In this document: positions 9,947-18,700 of the stretch, one piece after another
Position numbering within the stretch: position 1 is the first letter of the stretch
Layout of the letters: each line of letters begins with the position of its first letter
Source of the DNA: Ottowia sp.
Lineage (GTDB): Bacteria > Pseudomonadota > Gammaproteobacteria > Burkholderiales > Burkholderiaceae_C
DNA: 46,912 bases
Assembly (NCBI GenBank): GCA_023228705.1
Contig: JALOAS010000015.1
Coordinates: 1-46,912, forward strand
Direction: 5' to 3'
Position numbers and translations under genes: made by a program
The notes under the pieces: generated by a model
The model's database searches: none
Told to the model about the DNA's origin: nothing
Seen by the model: the letters and a program-made list of their open reading frames with translations, nothing else

Positions 9947-9970
9947 AAAACCAACCTGGATTCAGCGTAC
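9947..9970 (-). repeat. IS-end-like motif, inverted copy after macB-like gene
   Basis: Read on the minus strand the segment gives CGCTGAATCCAGGTTGG, matching GCTGAATCCAGGATCATTGG at 192 and the 6624 copy. It lies in the 288-base gap between the macB-like permease and pyruvate kinase (9874-10161). I see no other feature in that gap apart from the pyk ribosome-binding site CGGAGG. Confidence 0.42.
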
Positions 9971-10161
9971 AGTGTTCCGTGAGAAAAGCCGCCACGTCAA
10001 GCCCAAACGGTTGGACGGGGCTCCGTACAGGCCGCGGATTTCGAACAGGCGCAATCCGTTCATCGTGCAGTTTCTCCAGTTTTTTCAGGCTGGATCAAAA
10101 GTGCGACCGCAGTGACGATCAGGATCAGACGCGCCTGGTCGCCGCATACTCGGAGGTCAAG

Positions 10162-11598
10162 ATGCCCCAACTCCCCTGGCATCGGACAAAGATCATTTGC
10201 ACTCTGGGTCCGGCGACCGATCGAGCAGGTGTGTTGGAGCGGCTGATTGGCGCAGGGATGGACGTTGCCCGCTTCAACATGTCGCACGGTGATCACGCCA
10301 GCCACGCTCGCCGGATTCAGCAGGTGCGTCAATGGGCGCAACAAGCGGGGCGGTTCGTCGCCGTCCTGGTGGACCTGCCGGGGCCGAAGTTCCGGCTCGC
10401 AGAGTTGCCCGGCGGTACCCGCGAGCTGCATCTGAGTGCGGACGTGATGCTGGCGCTTGAGGCCGATCCTGCTGATGCGCTACCGGTGCGGCACCCGGCG
10501 TTGCTGCAGGCGTTGCGTGTGGGCGAGTCGGTGTATCTCGCCGATGGTGCCGTCAAGCTTGAGGTGAAAACCGCTGGTGCGGAGCGGGTGGTCTGCCGGG
10601 TACTCGTCAGTGGAACGGTGACCTCCGGCTCGGGGATCAACGTGCCCGAATCCAGGCTCTCGGCACTCGTGCCGACGGACGACGACCGCCGGCACCTGGG
10701 CTTCGCGCTGGCGCAACAGGCGGAGTGGCTCGGCGTGTCGTTTGTCCAATCTGCCGATGACCTGATCCGTGTTCGAGCCCTGCTTCCGCCCGGCCGCCAG
10801 CCCCTGCTGATGGCCAAGATCGAAAAACGCCAGGCCCTCGCCAACCTCGACGCCATTGTGGAGACGGCCGATGGCGTGATGGTGGCGCGCGGGGATCTGG
10901 GGGTGGAGACCGACCTGGCCGAGATCCCGCTGGTGCAGAAACGCATCATCGCCCTGGCCAATGCCCAGGCACGCCCGGTGATCACCGCCACCCAGATGCT
11001 CGAATCCATGGTCATGCAGGAACGGCCGACGCGCGCCGAGGTGACGGATGTCGCCAACGCCATGCTCGATGGGACTGACGGCGTGATGCTGTCCGCCGAG
11101 ACTGCCATCGGACGCTTTCCGGTGGCCGCCGTCAAGATTTTGCAGCGGGTGCTGACAGCCACTGAAGCCGAATATGCTGCGCGCCTTGCACGTGAGCGGC
11201 TGTGCGCCAATGAGGCAACCCCGGCGGCAAACCCCATCAGCCTGGTTGCCTGCCAGTTTGCGGCCCGTCTCGACGCCAGGGCCATCATCGCCCCGGTCAG
11301 GAATATGGCGACCGTGCTGGGAATTGCCCGCTTCCGACCCGCGGCGCCGCTGGTGGTCGTGGCTGACTCCGAGGACTTGTGTCGCCGTCTGGCGGTGGTC
11401 TGGGGCGTGTCACCGTTACTGGCCGTGGCGGGGTTTGAACCGCAATCGTGCCTGCGTCTGGCCAGTCACTGGCTGTGCGCGCAAGGACTTGCGCAACCCG
11501 GCGATCCTGTTGTCATGTTGTCTGCCTCCGGGGCAGCGCAGGGCACGGCCGACACGCTGCAGGTGATGCATGTGCAGGAGGGGCAATGGCAGGGATGA
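10162..11598 (+). CDS. pyk: Pyruvate kinase
   Basis: The enzyme converts phosphoenolpyruvate and ADP to pyruvate and ATP in the cytoplasm. The 478-residue protein has the N-terminal TKIICTLGPA and RFNMSHG (Arg37, Asn39). It also has DLPGPKFRL, the active-site lysine in MAKIEKRQALANLDAI, MVARGDLGVE, the family signature around TATQMLESM, and RPTRAEVTDVANAMLDGTDG with SAETAIG. A C-terminal regulatory-type domain follows. The frame is open from 9979, but ATG at 10162 is chosen because of CGGAGG upstream and the family's normal N-terminus. It is probably a second copy beside a housekeeping enzyme elsewhere (inference). A small lipoprotein gene begins 25 bases after its stop. Confidence 0.94.
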   Translation: MPQLPWHRTKIICTLGPATDRAGVLERLIGAGMDVARFNMSHGDHASHARRIQQVRQWAQQAGRFVAVLVDLPGPKFRLAELPGGTRELHLSADVMLALEADPADALPVRHPALLQALRVGESVYLADGAVKLEVKTAGAERVVCRVLVSGTVTSGSGINVPESRLSALVPTDDDRRHLGFALAQQAEWLGVSFVQSADDLIRVRALLPPGRQPLLMAKIEKRQALANLDAIVETADGVMVARGDLGVETDLAEIPLVQKRIIALANAQARPVITATQMLESMVMQERPTRAEVTDVANAMLDGTDGVMLSAETAIGRFPVAAVKILQRVLTATEAEYAARLARERLCANEATPAANPISLVACQFAARLDARAIIAPVRNMATVLGIARFRPAAPLVVVADSEDLCRRLAVVWGVSPLLAVAGFEPQSCLRLASHWLCAQGLAQPGDPVVMLSASGAAQGTADTLQVMHVQEGQWQG

Positions 11599-11623
11599 AT
11601 GCGCCGCAGAAAATGCATTCATC

Positions 11624-11881
11624 ATGGGCGACTTGCCTGAGAATGAATTCGCCTCCCGCCGGCGACTGGCGCTGGTCGGACGCGTCTGGTGCACTCTGCG
11701 CGGTAATGGGTGTCGACTGGTGGGCGGGTCGCTGCTGGCGTTTGTCCTGATGAGCTGCACGCACTTTCGGTTTGATCAGTACGCGCCGACCAGGGGTTGC
11801 AAGGTCGACGTCCGCACGCCGGGCAATGAGGCCCATCCGCCGCTGGAAGACGCACCGGGTGGATACGTGTTGATTCCTTGA
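11624..11881 (+). CDS. Small lipoprotein resembling the N-terminus of the downstream patatin protein
   Basis: This is an 85-residue product with a lipobox (LLAFVLMSC) and a short tail ending in GGYVLIP. Residues RRLALVGRVWCTLRGNG, CRLVGGSLLAFVLMSC and FDQYAPTRG align with the start of the patatin-like lipoprotein at 14160 (LLARAWRKLRGSGGRLASG, LLLAFALVGC, LEQYAPNDG). The nucleotide sequences are also similar over about 150 bases. It therefore looks like a partial duplicate that kept the export signal and lost the enzyme. An in-frame start at 11570 inside pyk is possible. Whether it is translated is not known. Confidence 0.55.
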   Translation: MGDLPENEFASRRRLALVGRVWCTLRGNGCRLVGGSLLAFVLMSCTHFRFDQYAPTRGCKVDVRTPGNEAHPPLEDAPGGYVLIP

Positions 11882-11890
11882 GGTCATGCG

Positions 11891-13312
11891 ATGAACATTA
11901 CTTTCCTCGGCGCCGCGCGCGAAGTCACCGGCTCGTGCTTTCTGGTCGAAACCGGCGCCGTCCGCTTCCTGGTGGACTGCGGCATGGTGCAGGGCGGCCG
12001 CGAGGCAGACGGACGCAACCGCAAGCCGTTTGCCTTCGACCCGAAAGCCATCGATTTCGTGCTGCTGACCCATGCCCACATCGATCACAGTGGCCTGCTG
12101 CCCAAGCTCACCCGCGCCGGTTTTCGCGGCCCTGTCCACGCGACCACAGCGACCGCCGATCTGCTCAAGGTGATGCTGCCTGACAGCGCGCACATCCAGG
12201 AGCGCGATGCCGAGCGGGCGCGGCGCTACGCAAAGTCTGCGCGCGGCAAAGGCGATGCGTTGGCGCCGCTGTATACCATGGAGGACGCACAGGAGTGCCT
12301 GAAACAGGTACAACCCATCGACTACGATGCCGAACTGGTGCCCGCGACCGGCGTACGCTGCCGCTTCCGCGATGCAGGCCACATTCTCGGCTCGGCCATC
12401 ATCGAGGTCTGGACCACGGAGCGTGGCCAGGCGACCAAGCTCGTGTTCAGCGGCGATCTTGGCCAGCCGGGGCGGCCGATTCTCCGGGATCCGACAGTGA
12501 TCGAGGAAGCCGACATCCTGGTCATCGAATCCACCTACGGCAACCGCGCACACAAGGATTTCGCGGCGACCGAGGAAGAGTTGATCGGGATCGTCGGGCG
12601 CACCCTTAAGGGCGGCAACGTGATCGTTCCCGCGTTCGCCGTTGGTCGCACCCAGGAAGTCATTTATCACCTGCATCGTCTCACCCGGGAGGGCCGCCTG
12701 CGCGACCTGAGGGTGTTCGTCGATTCGCCGATGGCCACCGAGGTGACGCGGATAACGCAGCGCTACCTGGAGTTGTTCGATGAAAGCGCCAAGCATCTCG
12801 CTGGCTGGCGCTCGCTCGGCCAGGATCTTCCCTATGTCCACTTTACCGGGAGCGTGGAGGAATCGATGGCCCTGAATCAAATCCGCCAGGGCGCCATCAT
12901 CATCTCCGCCAGCGGCATGTGTACTGCCGGTCGCATCAAACACCATCTGCGCCACAACCTGCCGCGACCGGAATGCAGTGTGATGATCACCGGCTTCCAG
13001 GCCCAGGGAACGCTGGGCCGGCGGCTGGTCGATGGCGCCAAGCGGGTGCGTATCTTTGGCGAAGAGGTCCCCGTGCACGCTTCGGTGCATACTGTGGGCG
13101 GTCTCTCGGCACACGCCGACCAGCCAGCACTGCTGGCATGGACCGCCGGTTTCGAGCGACCACCAGCACACACTTTCGTGGTCCACGGTGAAGACACAGC
13201 AGCGCAGACCCTGGCCACCAGGCTGCGTGAGCGCTCCGGCTGGGAGGTGACCGTTCCCGCAGCGGGCCAGCAGGCGCATTGGCATGAACCCATCAGCGGA
13301 GCACGGGCATGA
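11891..13312 (+). CDS. Beta-CASP metallo-beta-lactamase-fold hydrolase (RNase-like)
   Basis: The 473-residue protein carries a metallo-beta-lactamase core with HAHIDHSG (His61, His63, Asp65, His66), GHILGSA and SGDLG. An inserted beta-CASP domain follows, with STYGNR, then the RMMBL/KH-like end (VHTVGGLSAHADQPALLAW). This arrangement is that of CPSF-73/YsiG-type enzymes, which cut or trim RNA in the cytoplasm, so RNA processing is the likely role; the substrate is unknown. The gene starts 9 bases after the small lipoprotein gene and ends in an ATGA overlap with the LOG-family gene, indicating one coupled operon. Confidence 0.88.
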   Translation: MNITFLGAAREVTGSCFLVETGAVRFLVDCGMVQGGREADGRNRKPFAFDPKAIDFVLLTHAHIDHSGLLPKLTRAGFRGPVHATTATADLLKVMLPDSAHIQERDAERARRYAKSARGKGDALAPLYTMEDAQECLKQVQPIDYDAELVPATGVRCRFRDAGHILGSAIIEVWTTERGQATKLVFSGDLGQPGRPILRDPTVIEEADILVIESTYGNRAHKDFAATEEELIGIVGRTLKGGNVIVPAFAVGRTQEVIYHLHRLTREGRLRDLRVFVDSPMATEVTRITQRYLELFDESAKHLAGWRSLGQDLPYVHFTGSVEESMALNQIRQGAIIISASGMCTAGRIKHHLRHNLPRPECSVMITGFQAQGTLGRRLVDGAKRVRIFGEEVPVHASVHTVGGLSAHADQPALLAWTAGFERPPAHTFVVHGEDTAAQTLATRLRERSGWEVTVPAAGQQAHWHEPISGARA

Positions 13313-14163
13313 ACAGCGAAGATCAACGGGAGCTGCGTGAGGAAGCGATCGTGCACGGCCCGGCTTACCAGCTGGCCCAGGAAGATGTCGAATTTCTTGC
13401 CAGCGATGAACTGCGCGGCGTACGTTTGCAACTGGAGCTGCTCAAGCCCGAAATCGCCCTGCAAAAGCACGCAATCCGTTCCACCGTAGTGGTATTTGGC
13501 AGTGCACGGACCTGCTCACCGGAGCAGGCGCAGGCCGAAGTTGTGCGGCTCGCCGCACGTGCGCAATTGCATCCGGAAGATGCGCAGCTGGCACACCAAC
13601 TCACCCGTGCGCGCCGCCGACTTGCCGGCGCCCGTTACTACGAAGAAGCGAGGCGTTTCGCGGAAATTGTCTCGTGCCGGTTTCAGCGCGAGGGGCGCCG
13701 TGACTTCGTGGTGGTGACCGGCGGCGGGCCAGGCATCATGGCGGCTGCCAACCGGGGCGCGCATGAGGCTGGCGCACGCTCGATCGGGTTCAACGTGACC
13801 TTGCCGCACGAACAGCGACCCAACAGCTGGATCACCCCGGAGCTGGCCTTCCGCTTTCACTATTTCGCCGTGCGCAAAATGCACTTCCTGCTGCGCGCGA
13901 AAGCACTGGTCGTCTTTCCCGGTGGATTTGGCACGCTGGACGAGTTGTTCGAAGTGCTGACCCTGGTACAAACCGGCAAGATGCCGCGCCTGCCGATTGT
14001 GCTGGTGGGCAGTGCGTTCTGGCGCCGTGCGTGCGATCTGGACTTTCTGGTCGAACAGGGCATGCTCGACGCCAACGACGTCCGACTGGTCAGCATCGTC
14101 GAAAATGCCGAACAGGCCGTGGCCGTGCTGAATGCGTTTTACGGCGGCAGGCCACCGACATGA
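13309..14163 (+). CDS. LOG-family protein (TIGR00730-type Rossmann fold)
   Basis: The 284-residue protein contains the two diagnostic LOG motifs, GGGPGIMAAANRGA (residues 138-151) and PGGFGTLDE (204-212), with RKM between them. LOG enzymes are cytokinin-activating or nucleotide 5'-monophosphate phosphoribohydrolases. The N-terminal extension of about 130 residues is longer than in minimal LOG proteins and resembles the larger PpnN-like or DUF-type members, so a nucleotide hydrolase role is plausible but not shown. It is coupled on both sides by ATGA overlaps, with the beta-CASP gene and with the patatin gene. Confidence 0.87.
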   Translation: MNSEDQRELREEAIVHGPAYQLAQEDVEFLASDELRGVRLQLELLKPEIALQKHAIRSTVVVFGSARTCSPEQAQAEVVRLAARAQLHPEDAQLAHQLTRARRRLAGARYYEEARRFAEIVSCRFQREGRRDFVVVTGGGPGIMAAANRGAHEAGARSIGFNVTLPHEQRPNSWITPELAFRFHYFAVRKMHFLLRAKALVVFPGGFGTLDELFEVLTLVQTGKMPRLPIVLVGSAFWRRACDLDFLVEQGMLDANDVRLVSIVENAEQAVAVLNAFYGGRPPT

Positions 14164-15638
14164 ACATGAGGGCCGCCCTGGCGACATGCTGCAATGCATG
14201 GATTACCCGTCCACGACCGGCGCTGCTGGCGCGCGCCTGGCGCAAGCTGCGTGGCAGCGGGGGTCGGCTGGCGAGCGGGTTGTTGCTGGCGTTTGCCCTG
14301 GTGGGCTGCGCGCACGATCCGGTCAATGCCCAGCTCGAGCAGTACGCGCCGAACGACGGCTACCGGCTGGAGAACCTGCCTGCCCCGAACAACTCCGGCA
14401 GTCTGTTTGCGGTGCTGGCGTTCTCCGGCGGCGGCACGCGAGCAGCGGCTCTGGCCTATGGTGTGCTGGAGCAGCTGCAGCAGACCGATATTGTGTGGGA
14501 AGGCCGGCGCAAAAGCCTGTTGGACGAAGTCGACCTCATCTCCGCCGTCTCCGGCGGCAGCTATACGGCCGCTTATCATGCGTTGTACCGCGAACGTCTG
14601 TTCACCGACTTCGAGCCCGATTTTCTGCTGCGCAACGTACAAGGCCAGCTCACCCGCAAACTGCTTGCTCCCGGCAACCTGGCGCGCACCATCAGTCCCA
14701 CCTTTGGCCGCAGCGACCTGGTGGCGGAGTATCTCGACAAATACCTGTTTCACGGTGCAACCTTCAGCGACTTGCAGCAATATGGCCGGCCCTTCGTGCT
14801 GCTCAACGCCAGCGACATGTCATTGGGTACGCGCTTCGAGTTCACCCGGGACCAGTTCGACCTGCTGTGCCCGGGTTTGGCAACCTACCCGCTCTCACGC
14901 GCCGTGGCCGCATCCAGTGCGGTGCCCGTGGTGCTCAGTCCGCTGACCCTGCGCAATTATGCGGGCAGTTGTGGTTACCACGAACCGGCGTGGGTGCAGG
15001 CGGCACCGGACGATCGCGCAGCGTCGGCACGGCGCTACTATCAGGCCAGCAACATGCGCTCCTGTCTGGACCGCGCACAGCGCCCGTACGTGCATTTGCT
15101 CGACGGCGGCATTTCCGGCGACACCGGTTTGCGCGCACTGCTTGAGCGCGCCCAGACCGAACGCGAGCCACAACGACTGCCCCATGCGCCGGGCATGGCG
15201 GCACTGAGCAAGGTCGTGCTGATCACGGTGAGCGCGGAAACTCCGCCCAGTCGTCGGCTTGACCACAGCGAAGCCGTGTCGTCTGTGTTCCAGGTCATAC
15301 GCAACGTGAAGAATATTCCGATCGGTCGCTATTCGTTTGAGACCACCGAATTGTTCAAGGCGCGGTTCGAAGCGCTGGCCCGCGACAGTGGCAACGTCGA
15401 CACAAGGTTCTACCTGGTCGAGGTCACCTCCGAGGCGCTTTCCGATCCGGTCGAATACAAGCGTTTCGCAGACATCCCGACCTCGTTTGCCTTGCCGGCC
15501 GGGGATGTCGATGCACTGCACCGAGTGGCTGGGCGACTGTTGCATCGATCGCCCGATGACCGCCGCCTGCTGCGCGGTTTGGGCGCGCAGGATGAATGGC
15601 CCGGCTTGGCCGCCATCAAGTCACGCAGCAACGGATAG
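14160..15638 (+). CDS. Patatin-like phospholipase lipoprotein
   Basis: This is a predicted membrane-anchored acyl hydrolase of 492 residues. A lipobox (LVGC, Cys50) follows a long N-region, so the start at the ATGA overlap with the LOG gene is used. The patatin core shows the oxyanion loop SGGGTRA (89-95), the nucleophile region SAVSGGS (Ser131) and DGG (Asp315), the expected Ser-Asp dyad. C-terminal sequence includes VVLITVSAETPPSRRLDHSE. It would act on lipids at the envelope. The gene ends the tightly coupled run that starts near pyk; 122 bases then separate it from the glucan synthase. Confidence 0.88.
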   Translation: MNMRAALATCCNAWITRPRPALLARAWRKLRGSGGRLASGLLLAFALVGCAHDPVNAQLEQYAPNDGYRLENLPAPNNSGSLFAVLAFSGGGTRAAALAYGVLEQLQQTDIVWEGRRKSLLDEVDLISAVSGGSYTAAYHALYRERLFTDFEPDFLLRNVQGQLTRKLLAPGNLARTISPTFGRSDLVAEYLDKYLFHGATFSDLQQYGRPFVLLNASDMSLGTRFEFTRDQFDLLCPGLATYPLSRAVAASSAVPVVLSPLTLRNYAGSCGYHEPAWVQAAPDDRAASARRYYQASNMRSCLDRAQRPYVHLLDGGISGDTGLRALLERAQTEREPQRLPHAPGMAALSKVVLITVSAETPPSRRLDHSEAVSSVFQVIRNVKNIPIGRYSFETTELFKARFEALARDSGNVDTRFYLVEVTSEALSDPVEYKRFADIPTSFALPAGDVDALHRVAGRLLHRSPDDRRLLRGLGAQDEWPGLAAIKSRSNG

Positions 15639-15760
15639 ATCACAGAGTATTGCCCGTGTCATCCCTGTGTCGTACTTCCACGCCACGACGCGCCGCGGCA
15701 GCGGCCTTGACAGTGGTACAAACCGGCAGCGCCAACACCATGCCCAGGGGGCATTAGTCC

Positions 15761-18700
15761 ATGCCAGGCGCCTGGTCATTGTTGGGCCGATGGCAGCGCC
15801 TGCGGCGATATCTTCGCCGCTGGCAAAGGGCGGTGGTGACGCCCACGCCGGCAGCCGAACCCCTGTTGCGTGCGCAGTTGTTCAGTGCAGAACAGATGGC
15901 GCTGCATGGCGAGGCGCTGGCGCGCACGCACAAGGTGCACGCCCGCAGGATGCCGGACCTGCTGCTGGCGCGCCTGGAGGAGAATGCAAACCTGCTTGAC
16001 GACGCGCGCGTGCAGCTCACGCAGATGGTGCGCGACGATGTGTCCATCACGCCGGCCGGCGAATGGCTGCTTGACAATTACTATCTGGTCGAGGAGCAGA
16101 TCCGACTCGCGCGTCTGCACCTGCCCAAGGGTTACAGCCGCCAGCTGCCCGCGCTGGAGGCAGGCCCCGCTGCCGGCATGCCACGCGTGTTTCACCTGGC
16201 GACCGAGGCGATAGCCCACGGTGACGGCCGCGTCGACGCCAGGACCATGAGCCACTTCGTTGCCGCCTACCAGACGGTGACGCCACTGAAGCTGGGCGAG
16301 CTGTGGGCGATCCCGATCATGCTGCGGCTGGCGCTGGTGGAAAACCTGCGCCGCATGGCGCTGCGCATCATGCGTGGCAACGTCGACCGAAGGCTGGCGG
16401 TCGAGTGGGCCGCGCGAATCAACCAGGCCGCGGAAAGCGAACCACGGAAACTGATACTGGTGCTGGCCGACATGGTGCGCTCCTCGCCCCCGTTGTCGGA
16501 ATCCTTTGTCGCGGAACTGATGCGTGGGCTGCACGACGGCAGCGCTGCACTGGCGATGCCGCTGCACTGGATCGAGCAATGGCTGGCGCAAGACGACCAC
16601 AGTGTCGGTCAGTTGATCCATGCCGACAGCCAGCAGCGGGCGGCCGACCAGGTCTCGATCAGCAACAGCATCGGCAGCCTGCGCACGCTGGGCAGCGTTG
16701 ATTGGCGCGAGTTTGTGGAAACCGCCAGCGTGGTCGACCAGACCCTGCGCCAGGATCCGGCAGCGATTTACGCACGCATGGATTTCCATACCCGCGACAG
16801 CTATCGCCACGTGGTGGAACGACTCGCGCGTCTCGGGGGCATCGATGAACTTGCGGTGGCGCAGATGTGCCTGCAGCTGGCGCAGGCGCGCGCTCAGGCT
16901 CCCACCTCCGTGCCGGCATCCGTCTCGCCCAGCGAAACGCATGTCGGCTATTACCTCGTTGACGACGGCTTGACGCAGCTCAGGGCCGCGCTGCGCGCAT
17001 CCGGCCACACGCCACGCGGTTTGCCGCTGGCGCCGCGCAGGATTCCCCTGTCGGTTTATCTGCTGTCGATCGCCCTGGTCGTTGCTTTCTTTGTCGTCGT
17101 GCTGCTGTTCGGGACGCAGGTACTGACGCTGCCCTGGGCACCGCTGTGGCTGATCGTGACGCTGGCCACCGTGGTTTTCAGCGAACTGGGCATTCTTCTG
17201 GTCAACTGGGTGGCAACGCTGCTGGTTGCGCCGCAGCGATTGCCGCGGCTGGATTTTTCCCACGGCATTCCCGCTGATTTGCGCACGCTGGTCGTCGTGC
17301 CGAGCATGCTGGACAGCACGGACGGCGCAGATGCACTGGTGGCAGCGCTGGAGGTGCGTTTCCTTGCCAACCGGGACCCGCAGCTGCATTTTGCCCTGTT
17401 GACCGACTTTGGCGATGCCGACCAGCAGACGCTGCCAGGCGACGAGGCCCTGCTCGCGCATGCGGTGCGCAAGATCGACGCGCTCAACGCCCGTTACGTG
17501 GCCGGGCATGGCGACCGCTTCTTCCTGCTGCACCGGCCGCGTCAGTGGAACGCCAGCGAAGGCTGCTGGATGGGGCACGAGCGCAAGCGCGGCAAGCTGG
17601 CGGCACTCAATCACCTGCTGCGCAACCGCGACGGTGGGCGTGCGGCATTCATGCGCATCGCCGGCAACCTCGACGCGCTGGTGGGTGTGCGCTACGTCAT
17701 CACGCTGGACACCGACACGCAGCTGCCCCGCAATGCCGCGCGCGAGCTTGTGGCGACGCTGGCGCATCCGCTCAATCACGCCCACTTCGATGCGCGCCGC
17801 GGGCGCGTGACGCGCGGCTACGGCATTTTGCAGCCGGTTGTCGGGGTCAGCATGAGCGGGCGCCAGATCTCGCGCTATGCACGCATGTACGGCAGCGAGC
17901 CGGGAATCGATCCTTACACCCGGATGGTCTCCAACGTGTACCAGGACCTGTTCGGCGAAGGCTCTTTCGTTGGCAAGGGCATCTACGATGTCGACGCGTT
18001 CGAGCGGGCGCTGCGCGGCCGCTTTCCGGACAACCGCATCCTCAGCCATGACCTCCTGGAAGGTTGCTACGCGCGCGCCGGCCTGGTGAGCGACGCACGC
18101 CTGCACGAGGATTACCCCTCGCGCTATGCTGCCGATGTCGAGCGCCGGGCACGCTGGATTCGTGGCGACTGGCAGTTGTTGCCCTGGGTGTTGCCCTGGG
18201 TGCCCGTTGGCGAGGCTGCGGCCGAAGACCCCGGCGATCTTTCCCTTGCTGCCGGCAGCAGCAGGCGCGATGCCTCGCATGTGCACGTATCGGACCAGCC
18301 GAAGCGCAAGGCCGGCTACGAGCGCAATCCGCTGTCGTGGTTGTCGCGCGGCAAACTGCTGGACAACCTGCGCCGCAGCCTGGTGGCGGCAGCGGCGGTT
18401 GCGCTGTTCGTGATCGGCTGGATGCTGTTGCCCGATCCGTTGCTGTGGACCGTGTGGCTGGTCTGCCTGCTGTTGCTCCCGGTCCTGCTGCCAAGCATCC
18501 GCGACCTCGTGGTCAAACCGCGCGACATGGGGCTGGAGACGCATCTGCTGCAGGTGGGGCAGGAGCTGATGCGCGGTCTGCGGCGGGTTGTCGTCGACCT
18601 GGCACGTCTGCCCCATGAGGCGTATTTCAGCGTGCTCGCGATTGCGCGCACACTTTGGCGACTGGCGATCAGCCGGCGCCGCCTGCTGCAGTGGAATACC

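Noticed and set aside
13964..15728. A 15-base match TGGTACAAACCGGCA in the LOG gene and before the glucan synthase
   Set aside because: The similarity stops at once on both sides, so it is too short to support a duplicated gene.
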